NCBI RefSeq assembly: GCF_000739815.1
Contig: NZ_BBJJ01000060.1
Coordinates: 1-42,218 of the forward strand
Length of the DNA: 42,218 nucleotides
Reading direction: 5' to 3'
DNA from: Paraburkholderia mimosarum LMG 23256 = NBRC 106338
Lineage (GTDB): Bacteria; Pseudomonadota; Gammaproteobacteria; Burkholderiales; Burkholderiaceae
Below, piece after piece: positions 8,323 through 17,262 of this stretch; within the stretch, counting starts at the first letter, position 1, and each line of letters starts with the position of its first letter. The position numbers and the translations under genes were made by a program. Under the pieces are notes generated by a model. The model worked only from the letters and a program-made list of their open reading frames with translations, did no database searches and was not told the origin of the DNA.

Positions 8323-8775
8323 TCAGCGCGGGTCGCCCTCGCCGCGCCGCGCGGCCACGAACGCTTCGATGTGGCGGATGGCCTGCTCGCACTGATCGAG
8401 CGTCAGAAGGTGGATCGACGGATTCGGCAGGTCGAAGCCCAGCTCCCCCGCCAGCCAGCGTATCGCCTTGCCGCGCGCCTCGAATGCATTGACCTTGTCG
8501 CGCCGCATTTTCGCGGCGACGAGCGGTTCCAGCGCGTCGTGCAGGCGGCTCTTGGCGTCGCGCAGGGCGGCGTTGGCGAGGCGGCCGAGCGGCACGTTGC
8601 GCGTGCTGCGCGCGGGCACGCCGATCCACGCTTCGCAGGGCGTGCAGACCCAGAGCGGGCCATGATCGTCGCGATACGGATAGGCCTCGTCGGCGAAGCG
8701 CGCGAGCACCGCTTTCGCGCCGCAGTAATCGCACAAGGGCTGCGGCAGCGCCTTGACGGGGCGGCCTACGCGCAT
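8323..8775 (-). CDS. Zinc-finger protein of the DUF3268 type
   Basis: A 150-residue protein of unknown role with an N-terminal treble-clef-like zinc site: CDYCG near residues 15-19 and CTPCEAWIG near 44-52, followed by PLGRLANAALRDAKSRLHDALEPL. This arrangement (CxxC, about 25 residues, VCxPCxAWxG, then a 'PLGxLAN..LR.AK...H' block) is what I recall for the DUF3268 zinc-finger-containing family. The C-terminal part (IRWLAGELGFDL..LDQCEQAIRHIEAF) matches the family's helical end. The molecular function of the family is not established; nucleic-acid binding is a guess from the zinc finger. DNA between its start and the MFS gene (8776-8970) shows no further gene. Confidence 0.8.
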   Translation of the reverse strand: MRVGRPVKALPQPLCDYCGAKAVLARFADEAYPYRDDHGPLWVCTPCEAWIGVPARSTRNVPLGRLANAALRDAKSRLHDALEPLVAAKMRRDKVNAFEARGKAIRWLAGELGFDLPNPSIHLLTLDQCEQAIRHIEAFVAARRGEGDPR

Positions 8776-8970
8776 GCGGCGCTCCTTGCGGCGATAGTCG
8801 ATTGATGCATTGATGGGTTCGGTGGATGAGAAAGACGGTGCCCGCCGCGAGCGGGCCCTGGAGCAAGGATAACGGCAAACCCCGGGCGCGGCATCGTCGG
8901 GACGGCGTGTCGCTGGGCGCGGCGCACCTTCCCGAGGATGATCGCGGTCAGGCGCCGTCTGGCCCTGCGG

Positions 8971-10245
8971 CTAGTTCGCGCTCTCGGCGGCGGGCGTCGC
9001 TTCGGGCGCCAGCGAGCGCGTGTCGCGCAACGCCGGAAAGAGCCGCATCCACAGCAGCGCGACACAGATCGTGGCCGCGCCGCCAACGAGCACGGCGCGC
9101 TGCGCGCCCCACCATCCGGCGGTCAAGCCTGACTCGAACTCGCCAAGCTGGTTAGACGTGCCGATGAAAAGCGAATTGACCGCGCTCACGCGGCCGAGCG
9201 TTTCCTCGGGTGTGCGCAACTGCACGAGCGAGGTCCGCACGACCACGCTCACCACATCCGAGGCACCGAGCACCGCGAGCGCGACGAGCGACACGACGAT
9301 GTTGTGCGAAAGCCCGAACGCGATCGTCGCGCAGCCGAACACGATCACGCCGCCGAACATCGCGAGCCCCGGGCGGCGCCGCAGCGGAAAGTGCGCGAGC
9401 CAGATCGAGCCCGCGAGCGCGCCCGCGGCCGACGCGGAGCGCAACAGCCCAAGCGCGATCGGCCCCGCGTGCAGGATGTCGCGGGCGAACACGGGCAACA
9501 GCGCCGTTGCGCCGCCGAACAGCACGGCGAACAGGTCGAGCGAGAGCGCGCCGAGAATCACGGGCTGCGAGCGGATGAAGGCGATACCCGAGAACACCGA
9601 TTCCAGCGTGACGGGCGTGCGCGCGGGTGGTTTCGTGCGCAGCGGGATCGTGCCGGAAAGCGCAGCCGCGGCAGCAAAAGCGAGCGTACAGGCCGCGTAG
9701 GCCGGCGCCGCGCCGATTCCGTAGAGCAGGCCGCCGAGCGCGGGGCCGACGATGTTCGCAGTCTGATTCGCCGAGGTCGACCACGCCGTGGCATTCGGCA
9801 AGTGCGAGCGCGGCACGACGCCCGGCAAAAGCGACGAGATGGCAGGCGACTCGAACGCGCGCGCGGCGCCGACACAGGCGGCGAGCGCGTAGATTAGCGG
9901 CGCGCCCAGCCAGCCGCCGAGCGTGCCGGCCGCGAACGTCAGTGCCGCGGCGCACTCGACGAGTTGACAGACCGAGGCGATGCGCCGGCGATCATAGCGA
10001 TCCGCCACCTGGCCGACTACGAGCGTCAGGCAGAACATCGGCAGGAACTGCGCGAGGCCGACGAGACCGAGAGCAAAGGCGCTATGCGTGAGCGCATAGA
10101 TGTGCCAGCCCATGGCGACGGCGAGCATCTGGAAGGCGAGCGAGGAGAGCACGCGCGCACCATAGAAGCGCTGGAAGCCGCGATTGCGCGAAAGGCCGGG
10201 CGGGTCTTCGAATGCCGCCTTGGGTGCCGGGGCAGGTAGGGTCAT
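8971..10245 (-). CDS. MFS exporter (EntS/MFS_3-like)
   Basis: Proton-driven inner-membrane exporter with 12 predicted TM helices over 424 residues. The typical MFS loop 2-3 motif is present as GQVADRYDRRRI, and the N-terminal helix block reads RFYGARVLSSLAFQMLAVAMGWHIY, as in the MFS_3 group that includes the enterobactin exporter EntS and several drug-efflux proteins. The ATG at 10245 (MTLPAPAPK) is preferred over the open-frame start at 10311 because the family begins close to the RNRGFQRF segment. No siderophore or resistance gene is adjacent, so the substrate is unknown. The interval 10246-10476 up to the molbindin gene shows no gene or clear terminator. Confidence 0.88.
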   Translation of the reverse strand: MTLPAPAPKAAFEDPPGLSRNRGFQRFYGARVLSSLAFQMLAVAMGWHIYALTHSAFALGLVGLAQFLPMFCLTLVVGQVADRYDRRRIASVCQLVECAAALTFAAGTLGGWLGAPLIYALAACVGAARAFESPAISSLLPGVVPRSHLPNATAWSTSANQTANIVGPALGGLLYGIGAAPAYAACTLAFAAAAALSGTIPLRTKPPARTPVTLESVFSGIAFIRSQPVILGALSLDLFAVLFGGATALLPVFARDILHAGPIALGLLRSASAAGALAGSIWLAHFPLRRRPGLAMFGGVIVFGCATIAFGLSHNIVVSLVALAVLGASDVVSVVVRTSLVQLRTPEETLGRVSAVNSLFIGTSNQLGEFESGLTAGWWGAQRAVLVGGAATICVALLWMRLFPALRDTRSLAPEATPAAESAN

Positions 10246-10476
10246 TGAACAGCCGGAAAGAACGCTTGGCGCGTGCCGATGGAAGGCAAAGCCGCGGCGC
10301 AAAAGCGCCAAGTTTAGTGCATGGGGGCGACGGCAGCGGATTGCCGCGAGGCCCGGAACTCGACTTCACGTCAGGTCTGCACGAGCGCGACGAGCGCCTG
10401 CCCATTCCCGCGCGAGTTCACGGGCCCGCAGCTTCTCCTCGCGCTGGCGCACTCGGTGGCGCCCCCCCGCAGCCCA

Positions 10477-10905
10477 TCAGCCGTCCACGCCGACGATCAC
10501 GCTCGATGCCTTGAAGAGCGCCGTGGCCTGCTTGCCTGCCGCGAGGCCGAGGCGATCGACGCTCTCATTCGTCACGATGGCCGCGATCTGCGCGCCGCCA
10601 GGCGAGGCGAGCACGACTTCCGCGTTCACCGCGCCCTTCGTGACCGACGACACCGTGCCCGCGATGACGTTGCGCGTGGACACCTTGCTCGCGTCGCCGT
10701 CGACCATGAGGATCACGGACGATGCCTTCACGAGCGCAAAGGCCGGCTTGCCGGCGGCGAGACCCAGCGACGCCGTGCTGCCGTGAGTGATGATCGCGAC
10801 GATCTGGAGCCCGCCATCGGCGCGCAGGGTGACCTCGTCGTTGACGGCGCCGGGCTTCACCGCGCTGATCTCGCCGGAGAAATGATTGCGAGCGCTGGTG
10901 CGCAT
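10477..10905 (-). CDS. Molbindin: tandem TOBE (Mop) molybdate-binding protein
   Basis: Small cytoplasmic oxyanion-binding protein, 142 residues, made of two consecutive Mop/TOBE repeats of about 70 residues. Each begins with a variant of S-ARN-F-G-I/V-x-x-V-x-x-GAVN-x-EV: SARNHFSGEISAVKPGAVNDEV and then STRNVIAGTVSSVTKGAVNAEV, shortened here to the shared core. Each ends with the GLAAGK-x-A-x-A-L/V-x-KASSV block. These proteins store or buffer molybdate or tungstate, usually as hexamers. ATG 10905 has GGAG upstream; the longer open frame to 11304 overlaps the divergent binding-protein gene and is rejected. It is divergent from the molybdate transporter genes and shares their ModE-type operator region. 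Confidence 0.93.
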   Translation of the reverse strand: MRTSARNHFSGEISAVKPGAVNDEVTLRADGGLQIVAIITHGSTASLGLAAGKPAFALVKASSVILMVDGDASKVSTRNVIAGTVSSVTKGAVNAEVVLASPGGAQIAAIVTNESVDRLGLAAGKQATALFKASSVIVGVDG

Positions 10906-10963
10906 GAGGGTCTCCACAATCGAGATGAAATGGTTAGGGAAAGAACCATGAATGCAGCACTCC

Positions 10964-10991
10964 ATCGTAATATATGGACCTTTATAACGAT
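10964..10991. promoter_or_regulatory. ModE-type operator
   Basis: Imperfect palindrome with half-sites ATCGTAATATA and TTTATAACGAT separated by six bases; nine of eleven positions are symmetric. It matches the form of ModE boxes (CG-n-TATA half-sites facing each other). It lies 14 bases before the binding-protein ATG and 58 bases before the molbindin ATG, so it could repress both when molybdate is plentiful. No modE gene is in the window. Confidence 0.78.
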
Positions 10992-11005
10992 ACGGGGCGT
11001 CGAAC

Positions 11006-11890
11006 ATGTCGATCCGCAAGCTGGTGGCCTCAGTCGTCGTGGTGAGCGGTGTCTTCGGTGCTGCGGGCGCGGCCCGCGCCGACGAATCCGACGTCAACGT
11101 GCTGTATGCAGGCTCGCTCGTGAATCTCATGGAAAAGAGCGTGGGCCCCGCGTTCGAAAAGGAAACCGGCCTGCATTTCCGGGGGTACGCCGCCGGCTCG
11201 AACAAGATCGCCAATGAAGTAAAGGGCAAGCTGCGTCGCGGCGACGTATTCATCAGCGCGAGCCCGAAGGTGAACGCTAGCCTCATGGGCGAGGCCAATG
11301 GCAATCACGTTAGGTGGTACGTCAATTTCGCCGAATCGCCGCTCCTGATCGGCTACAACCCGAAGAGCCGTTTCGCCAGCGATTTCAAGACGAAAAAGTG
11401 GGATCAGGTGCTGCAGGAGCCGGGCATCCGCCTTGGCCGCACCGACCCGAAGCTCGACCCGAAGGGCGCCTTCACCGTGGAACTGATGACGAAGGCTGCG
11501 CAGGCCTACAACCAGCCCGATCTCGTGGAAAGAATCCTCGGCACGCCGGAAAATCCGCAGCAGGTGCTGCCCGAGGAAACGCTCGCTGGCCGCCTGCAAT
11601 CGGGCCAGCTCGACGCGGGCTTCTTCTACTCGACCGAAACCTCCGACCTGAAGATCCCGTCAGTCCATCCCGCACCGGAGCTGAAGATCAAGGCGAACTA
11701 CACGCTCACGATCCTCAATGACGCCCCCAACAGCGCGGGCGCGGCGCGCTTCGTGAACTTTCTGCTCTCCGCCGAAGGGCGCAAGCTGCTCGCCGGGCAT
11801 GGCGTGGACGTGACGAAGCCCGTTGTGAACGGTCAGCCCCAGGCGATCCCGCCGTCGGTCCAGGCCGTGGTCGACGCCGCACAGCAATGA
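11006..11890 (+). CDS. Periplasmic molybdate/tungstate-type binding protein
   Basis: Captures an oxyanion in the periplasm and hands it to the fused ModBC protein encoded next. The 294-residue product has a Sec signal peptide (cut near ARA, residue 25), then a type-2 periplasmic binding fold beginning VNVLYAGSLVNLMEKSVGPAFEKETG. The opening LYAGSL and the downstream GDVFISASPK and RLGRTDPKLDPKG segments resemble the WtpA/ModA-like branch more than classical E. coli ModA. It overlaps the permease gene by four bases (ATGA), implying tight co-expression. The ModE-type site just upstream supports molybdate or tungstate as ligand; which of the two is favoured cannot be told from sequence. Confidence 0.88.
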   Translation: MSIRKLVASVVVVSGVFGAAGAARADESDVNVLYAGSLVNLMEKSVGPAFEKETGLHFRGYAAGSNKIANEVKGKLRRGDVFISASPKVNASLMGEANGNHVRWYVNFAESPLLIGYNPKSRFASDFKTKKWDQVLQEPGIRLGRTDPKLDPKGAFTVELMTKAAQAYNQPDLVERILGTPENPQQVLPEETLAGRLQSGQLDAGFFYSTETSDLKIPSVHPAPELKIKANYTLTILNDAPNSAGAARFVNFLLSAEGRKLLAGHGVDVTKPVVNGQPQAIPPSVQAVVDAAQQ

Positions 11891-13740
11891 CGCAGTCCGC
11901 ACAGCGTGCCATGAGGCCCTCGAAGCCGCTCTGGTGGTTGGGCGCGCTGCTCGCGGTCTATCTGTGCGCACCGTTCGTCGCGAGCATCCCGCAGATCGGC
12001 CAGGCGGATTGGGCCGGCGTCGACTGGCACGCCACCTGGTCGGCAGTCGGGGTTTCGGTGGCGAGCGCAAGCGTGGCCTCGCTCATCATCCTCGTGGGCG
12101 GCGTGCCGCTCGGCTACTGGCTCGCGCGTTCGCGCGCGCGCGGCATCGCCCTGCTCGGCTTTGTCGTGCAATTGCCGCTCGCGCTGCCGCCACTGACGAG
12201 CGGCGTGCTGCTGCTCTTTCTCATCGGCCCGTATAGCGCCCTCGGCCAGTTCTTCGGCGGCACGCTCACCGATTCCTTCACGGGCATCATCCTCGCCGAG
12301 ACGTTCGTGGCCGCGCCCTTCCTGATCGTCGCGGCGCGCTCGGCGTTCGCCGCTGTCGACCCGGTCCACGACGACGTCGCCGCCACGCTCGGCCATCATG
12401 CCGCTAGCCGTTTCTTTCGCGTCACGCTGCCCGTTGCCTGGCCCGCCATCCGTGCGGGGCTCGCGCTCGCCTGGCTGCGCGCGTTCGGCGAGTTCGGCGC
12501 GACCGTGATGGTGGCCTATCACCCGTACTCGCTGCCGGTCTATACGTATGTCGTGTTCGGCGGCCAGGGCCTGCCCGCGATGATGCCGCTGCTCCTGCCC
12601 ACGCTCGGCATCGCGATCATCTGCGCCGTGCTCTCCGTGTACAGCCGCGGGACACGCGCAGCGCCGGAGGTGAACCCCGAAAACGGCGATGAGCTCACCG
12701 CTTTCACGCCGGCCCCGTCCCCACCGGCCAGTGCGGACCTTCGGCTTGCCTTCGCGGCGCGGCGCCGTCTCGGCGCGTTCACACTCGATATCGCGTGGCA
12801 GCCGCAAACGCGCCGGCTCGCGATCATCGGTCCTTCGGGCTCGGGCAAGTCCCTCGCGCTGCGCATCATCGCCGGGCTCGAACATAACGATGCGGGCGCG
12901 ATCATGCTCGGTGCGACCGATCTCGGCGCGCTGCCGCCCGAGCGCCGCCAGATCGGCTATATGCCGCAGGACTATGGGCTGTTTCCTCACATGACGGTGG
13001 CGCAGCAGCTGGCGTTTCCCGTCGATGCCGACGCAGCCAGCGCGCGTTACTGGCTCGCGCACCTAGGTCTCGATGCGCTCACGCAGCGTCTGCCGCGCCA
13101 GCTCTCGTTCGGCCAGCGCCAGCGCGTCGCGCTCGCGCGTGCGCTCTCGCGACACACGCAACTGCTCCTGTTCGACGAGCCGTTCGCCGCACTCGACACG
13201 CCGCGCCGGCGCCGCCTGCAGCAATCGCTGCGAGCGCTGCAACGCGAGGTCGGCGCGGTGACGGTCGTGGTGACGCACGATCCGGACGAGGCGGCCCTGC
13301 TCGCCGACGAACTGCTCGTGATCGAACAGGGTCGCGTGCTGCAGGCGGGCGGCATGGCCGATGTCTTCCAGCGGCCCGCCACACTGCGCGTGGCCGAGCT
13401 GCTCGGCCTGCACAACGTCGGCGAGGGTATCGTGCGGGCCGGCGGCGTGATCGAAACACCGGAGGGGCTATGCCTGCCCTGCGTCAATACGACGCTGGCA
13501 GTCGGCTCACGCGTGATGTGGCGCGTCTCGCCGCGCGCGCTCGCCGCAACGCCGGAGGGTGCGTGGCCGGGCCGCATCGCGGGCACGTCGCTGCGTCATG
13601 GCGACCGCTACGTCGCCGTCGAGATCGCTGGCGTCACCTTCGACATCGCCGCGGAGGACGCGCCGGCAACTCATGCAGGCGAACTGCGCTTCACGATCGA
13701 CGCCAACGGCGTGCTGGCCTGGCCCGCACGCGACTCCTGA
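11887..13740 (+). CDS. Fused molybdate permease-ATPase (ModB-ModC)
   Basis: One 617-residue chain that combines the membrane channel and the ATPase of a molybdate-type importer. Residues 1-255 are a ModB-like permease with about five or six TM helices and the coupling loop ending AFGEFGATVM. A short Pro/Ala linker (about 256-285) leads to an ABC domain: Walker A GPSGSGKS near 314, Q-loop YMPQDYGLFPH, signature LSFGQRQRVALARAL near 406 (LSFGQ in place of LSGGQ), Walker B LLLFDEP near 426, and VTHD. The last 100 residues contain a TOBE-like regulatory domain. ModB and ModC are separate proteins in E. coli; the fusion is less usual but known in other bacteria. The stop codon lies inside an outlying iteron-like element. 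Confidence 0.93.
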   Translation: MTQSAQRAMRPSKPLWWLGALLAVYLCAPFVASIPQIGQADWAGVDWHATWSAVGVSVASASVASLIILVGGVPLGYWLARSRARGIALLGFVVQLPLALPPLTSGVLLLFLIGPYSALGQFFGGTLTDSFTGIILAETFVAAPFLIVAARSAFAAVDPVHDDVAATLGHHAASRFFRVTLPVAWPAIRAGLALAWLRAFGEFGATVMVAYHPYSLPVYTYVVFGGQGLPAMMPLLLPTLGIAIICAVLSVYSRGTRAAPEVNPENGDELTAFTPAPSPPASADLRLAFAARRRLGAFTLDIAWQPQTRRLAIIGPSGSGKSLALRIIAGLEHNDAGAIMLGATDLGALPPERRQIGYMPQDYGLFPHMTVAQQLAFPVDADAASARYWLAHLGLDALTQRLPRQLSFGQRQRVALARALSRHTQLLLFDEPFAALDTPRRRRLQQSLRALQREVGAVTVVVTHDPDEAALLADELLVIEQGRVLQAGGMADVFQRPATLRVAELLGLHNVGEGIVRAGGVIETPEGLCLPCVNTTLAVGSRVMWRVSPRALAATPEGAWPGRIAGTSLRHGDRYVAVEIAGVTFDIAAEDAPATHAGELRFTIDANGVLAWPARDS

Positions 13741-14120
13741 AAACGCTCACCTTTTGCGCCGGCATGCCAACAGCAACGCCGTGCCCAGAGACAAAAAAGC
13801 CCCTTGCAAAGGGGCTTTTTGCATAAACGGTTAGCGCCTGGACGCGCAATTTCGCACCGTTGGGCTCCGGTCCCGAAAACACTCACCTGTCGATCCGTCA
13901 CGCACGATGTGCGCAACGATTCGGTTGCTAACGCCTGGGGCGTAGCAAGATTCCATTCGGAAACCTGGGACTACCAGGAAAATATTGTGCGCGGGAACTG
14001 GCTTCTGCTGCGGATCGGCATGACGAAATCTCGGGGATGACACGCTCAGACGGTGACTGTCGCACACGCTGCTAGCGAACCGTCACGTTGCACGCGCCAG
14101 CCTCCCGAACGTCCTCACCT
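13734..14120 (-). repeat. Three outlying iteron-like elements
   Basis: Reverse-orientation 19-bp matches to the origin iteron: 13734-13752 (overlaps the modBC stop codon), 13870-13888 (gtcccgaaaacactcacct) and 14102-14120 (ctcccgaacgtcctcacct). The first is among the best matches in the window (17 of 19 positions agree with the reverse complement of the 28209 iteron or its near copies). The 13741-14152 interval contains these, a terminator at 13794 and no convincing gene. Confidence 0.65.
13794..13820. terminator. Intrinsic terminator after the mod operon
   Basis: AAAAAGCCCC paired with GGGGCTTTTT around a short loop (TTGCAAA, itself partly paired). The A- and T-tracts allow function in both directions. 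It closes the binding protein-ModBC operon. Confidence 0.92.
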
Positions 14121-14152
14121 TTGGCGGCGACGCCAGCCCACGCCGACACCAC

Positions 14153-15175
14153 TCAGATCATGAAGCGGCTGTCTTCGACCAGTACGCGCGGCAACGGCTG
14201 AAGATCGGCGCGCGCGAAGCGCACCAGCGAGAACGCGCGCAGACCTTGCGGACTTGCCGGCAGGCGCGCAAGCGCGAAGGTGATCGATGCGCGGTTGCCC
14301 GAGCCGCCATCTGCGAGTACGACGTTCATCGGACTCAGACAGATCTCGCGCATTTCGACGTTCGTGTGTTGCGCGGGGTTCGAAAGCACGTTGCAGATCA
14401 CCGCGAGGTTGTGCTCGAGCGCTTCGCTCTTGAGTCCGAGCGCAGCGATCTCGCGCTCGTTCCCGGCGATCAGCGCTTCGACTTTCGCCACTTCGGCGGC
14501 GTTTTGCACGGCGTGCTCGCCCAGCATGCGCTCCGTGCCCGCACCATGACGCGTGAGTAGTTGCAGGCGGGTTCTGAGGAGCGCGCGATCCTGCTCGAGC
14601 ACGTCGCGGCGCGACTCGTCGGCGCCGATCTGCGCGAGGCCTGCCAGCGCGATCTGCTCGACCACGCGCTGCACGATCTGCTCACGCAGATCGCTTTCCG
14701 TTTCGCCGCACACGCGCACCTGATGATCGTCGAAGCTCAACGTCGTCTGCATGACGTCGGTGTGTACCTCGTCGCCATACTGCTCGACACCGAAGCCTCT
14801 GCGCTCGTTCATCGCCATGCCGAGCACGGCGTAGACCTCGCGCGCGAGCGGATGGCTTTCGAACCAGGCGTGCAGTTCGGGCGAGCGGCTCAGCACATGA
14901 CCCACCTCGTCAGGCGCAGCAAAAAATGCGTGGATGTAGGGGTCGTTCAGCCACGTGGCCGCGCCCGCCTCGCGCGCGGCCGGCATGCGATCCACGGTGT
15001 CACGCACGAACGCCACCGACTGCGAGAGCGCGGGCACGAGCCGCTCACGCCATTCGGGCACGAGCTTCAGAGCAGGGTCGAGCACGAGCAGCCGCTCGAT
15101 CAGCATGTGGATTTGCGGCGATTCCGGCGCCTGACTCGCGCGGGCGCGCGGCCAAAGCCTGTCGAGGATGCTCAT
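14153..15175 (-). CDS. Conserved hypothetical protein with central coiled coil (340 aa)
   Basis: No family recognised. The 340-residue product has no signal peptide or TM segment. The N-terminal half is helical (HMLIERLLVLDPALKLVPEWRERLVPAL); a long charged helix from about residue 165 to 270 (DLREQIVQRVVEQIALAGL through ALIAGNEREIAALGLKSEALEHNL, given here by its ends) looks like a coiled coil. The C-terminus is richer in strands. ATG 15175 (MSILDRLWP) is chosen because it has GGAG upstream and because the longer frame to 15481 would run across iteron-like DNA. It stands alone, flanked on both sides by outlying iterons. Function unknown; genuine coding is likely from codon pattern and length. 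Confidence 0.7.
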   Translation of the reverse strand: MSILDRLWPRARASQAPESPQIHMLIERLLVLDPALKLVPEWRERLVPALSQSVAFVRDTVDRMPAAREAGAATWLNDPYIHAFFAAPDEVGHVLSRSPELHAWFESHPLAREVYAVLGMAMNERRGFGVEQYGDEVHTDVMQTTLSFDDHQVRVCGETESDLREQIVQRVVEQIALAGLAQIGADESRRDVLEQDRALLRTRLQLLTRHGAGTERMLGEHAVQNAAEVAKVEALIAGNEREIAALGLKSEALEHNLAVICNVLSNPAQHTNVEMREICLSPMNVVLADGGSGNRASITFALARLPASPQGLRAFSLVRFARADLQPLPRVLVEDSRFMI

Positions 15176-15391
15176 GGAAAACTCCGTGGGAGACTGCCCC
15201 GGCGCAGCGGCCGGCACCGACGACGTGAAGGCGTGCCGACTGGCGCGGTGCCGCGCAGCGTGGGTAACAGTATGGCGAACAAGCCGCAGCCCGCGCGACG
15301 AAGCCACGTTTGGCAACTGACTATACCGCGAATCGCGGCGCGCTCGCGTGAACGCAGCCGCGCAGCGGCGGTCCGTCACGCGGCGTTCGCA

Positions 15392-15693
15392 CTCCCGAAA
15401 ACACTCACCCTTGCGCCGCGCGACGCGGCATACGCGCCTGAACCTTTGCAGTTGAAAAAATTCTACAGTAGGCTGCGACAACCCTTTCGCGCGGAAGAAA
15501 TAACGCTATGGATAACTGAACGTCTTGCCGAACGATGCCCGGATCCGGCGATTCACATCGCGTCGAAGTCGTTCGATGAGCAAGCAGTTGGTCCGAAAAA
15601 GGCCGACTACGCGCCGCAAAACCTCGGGCGAAACAACAAAGGTGAGGCTTTTCGGGAGAAGCGCATGGGTGCTACCCCTGGAAGTCCTCACCT
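15392..15693. repeat. Three outlying iteron-like elements
   Basis: Within the otherwise gene-free interval 15176-15744: 15392-15410 (reverse, ctcccgaaaacactcaccc), 15640-15658 (forward, aggtgaggcttttcgggag, nearly identical to the 28141 copy), and 15675-15693 (reverse, weaker, 13 of 19). The 15640 and 15675 copies face each other with a 16-base gap. No gene or RNA was recognised in this interval. Confidence 0.65.
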
Positions 15694-15744
15694 ATGTGCA
15701 TCGGTGAACTCACGACGCGGCGGATAGCTCACCGCGGCGCGTGT

Positions 15745-16359
15745 TCAACGATATTTCTGCAGATCGGGATCGGTGATCGGTTGGGCCGGCAGGTTCAGGA
15801 TGCCCGGCAACTGGCTCAACTGCGGCAAACCGCTGACGTTGGCCCAGCGCCCGCCCGAACCCTGATAAACAAGCGTGGGCGTGCCATCGAAACCGAGGTC
15901 CTGGAACAGCTTGATGTTGTTGTCGAGCTTGTTCTGATCGGCGGCGGGAACGTGCGCGAGCGGTGCGATACCGCCCGATTCGTCTTTCACCGAGTAGTGC
16001 GTTTCGAGTTCCCTGAGCAGCGCAGCGCCGTCTTTCGCCTCCAGCAACGCTGCCGCCTTGCCCGCCGAATCGGCTTTCAGAAAACCCATAGGAATCCAAT
16101 GCACCTGCAGCCCGACCGTTTCATACGGTTGCAGCGCTTTCCACACCAGGTGACAGTAAATACAGTTTGGATCCATGAAGACATAAAGTGTCGACTTCAC
16201 ATTCGACCCGCTCGCCCCTTCGACGATCGCACTCGCATTCTGGAACCGTGCCGCGGCCGTGGCAGGCAACCAGACGGGCTCCGGGGCATCGGCAGCGATG
16301 GCGCCAGCGCTCATGACCAGTGCGCCCGCGGCGATCAGCATGCGTGTGAACTTCCTCAT
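15745..16359 (-). CDS. DsbG/DsbC-like periplasmic thiol-disulfide protein
   Basis: Thioredoxin-fold protein that would isomerise or reduce disulfides in the periplasm. The 204-residue product has a signal peptide (cut after AIA-A, near residue 22), then a short N-terminal segment and a thioredoxin domain with FMDPNCIYCH; the active cysteines are C66 and C69 (CIYC). The cis-proline loop is GTPTLVYQ near 165. The FMDPxCxYC context is that of DsbG, whose usual motif is CPYC, so this has Ile in place of Pro. The protein is shorter than E. coli DsbG (about 230 mature residues) and probably lacks a full dimerisation domain. ATG 16359 (MRKFTRM) is favoured over the frame start at 16416 because of a GAGG site. 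Confidence 0.85.
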   Translation of the reverse strand: MRKFTRMLIAAGALVMSAGAIAADAPEPVWLPATAAARFQNASAIVEGASGSNVKSTLYVFMDPNCIYCHLVWKALQPYETVGLQVHWIPMGFLKADSAGKAAALLEAKDGAALLRELETHYSVKDESGGIAPLAHVPAADQNKLDNNIKLFQDLGFDGTPTLVYQGSGGRWANVSGLPQLSQLPGILNLPAQPITDPDLQKYR

Positions 16360-16481
16360 TCTTTTCCTCTGGCTTGGGTTGCGCTCGGCTTCGCGCACTC
16401 GAACGCGAAGCCCCATATGTTATGGGCGCGCCGTGGCGTGTCACTGACACCAATATGACAAAGCGGACAGATTGAGGGCAA

Positions 16482-16500
16482 AGGTGAGGGTTTGCGGGAG
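16482..16500 (+). repeat. Outlying iteron-like element
   Basis: Forward copy aggtgagggtttgcgggag between the DsbG-like gene and the outer-membrane protein gene, 12 bases from the latter's stop codon. It agrees with the origin iteron at 15 or more of 19 positions. Confidence 0.6.
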
Positions 16501-16511
16501 GTCGTCGCGAC

Positions 16512-17078
16512 TCAAAACCTGAACCGCAACTGAAACCCGATGGTGAACGGCAGATCATCGGACGGAATTGGCGGGATGACGATGAAGTTCACGCCCACGC
16601 GCTTGTACGCGACCATCACGATAGGCGCGACCACCGGCCCGATCGTATGGTCATGGCCGAGGCCCCAGTTGCCGTAGTTGTAGCCTGAAATGATGCCGCC
16701 CATCGCCGCGAGACGCACGAAGCCCCAATGCAGGAACTCGGGCGCCCACACCGCGCCGCCGTAGTAAGAGGGCCGGCGGAGCGAGTTGCGGAAGCCGCCC
16801 GCGGTGAGCGCCCACGTCTCGCCGGGCCAGCATTCGATGCCGAGTCCCGGGTTGAACTGCTCGAAGTCCTTGTCGGGATGGATGTGGTAGGAGCCCACCA
16901 TGGCGTCCACCCAGAGGCCCGAGCCACACCAGTTCGCCGCGTGCGCCGGTCGGGCGGCGCTCGACAACACCAGCGGCAGGAGCAGCAACGCAGCCGCAGC
17001 GCCGCGTTTCGCCTTCTTTGGTTCTGCTCCCGATTCCGCCATCGTTGCCGCGCCACCTCGCTTCTGCCAAAACCGCAT
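16512..17078 (-). CDS. Putative small outer-membrane beta-barrel protein
   Basis: A 188-residue exported protein. A basic N-terminus is followed by a hydrophobic signal segment (AAAALLLLPLVLSSAARPAHA, cut after AHA near residue 47). The mature part is rich in Gly and aromatic residues with alternating patterns (LWVDAMVGSYHI, FVRLAAMGGIISGYNYG, VVAPIVMVAYKRVGVNFIVI) and ends FRF, an aromatic terminus typical of BAM-inserted barrels. The size would suit an 8-stranded barrel. The pattern is reminiscent of lipid-A-modifying barrels such as PagP, but no catalytic signature was identified, so the function is left open. ATG 17078 has GGAG upstream; an internal Met at residue 13 is a possible alternative start. 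Confidence 0.6.
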   Translation of the reverse strand: MRFWQKRGGAATMAESGAEPKKAKRGAAAALLLLPLVLSSAARPAHAANWCGSGLWVDAMVGSYHIHPDKDFEQFNPGLGIECWPGETWALTAGGFRNSLRRPSYYGGAVWAPEFLHWGFVRLAAMGGIISGYNYGNWGLGHDHTIGPVVAPIVMVAYKRVGVNFIVIPPIPSDDLPFTIGFQLRFRF

Positions 17079-17262
17079 GGGCTCTCCGTCTCTTCTTGCG
17101 CCGATCCTCGATGGAGTCGTCTATTTTGTGGTCGCTGTTCGGTGAATGACGCACTGTACCGCAACCTCATATGTACGCAATGGAGTCCAGGCTCGAATCG
17201 GGCAACTCGCTCGCAGCAGTTAGCGTGCCGGCGACGTGAGTCGTCCCGATCAAGGCAGCGCG

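Noticed and set aside
13804..14040. 78-residue frame downstream of the mod terminator
   Set aside because: Begins inside a terminator, crosses an iteron-like element, and has no recognisable protein pattern.
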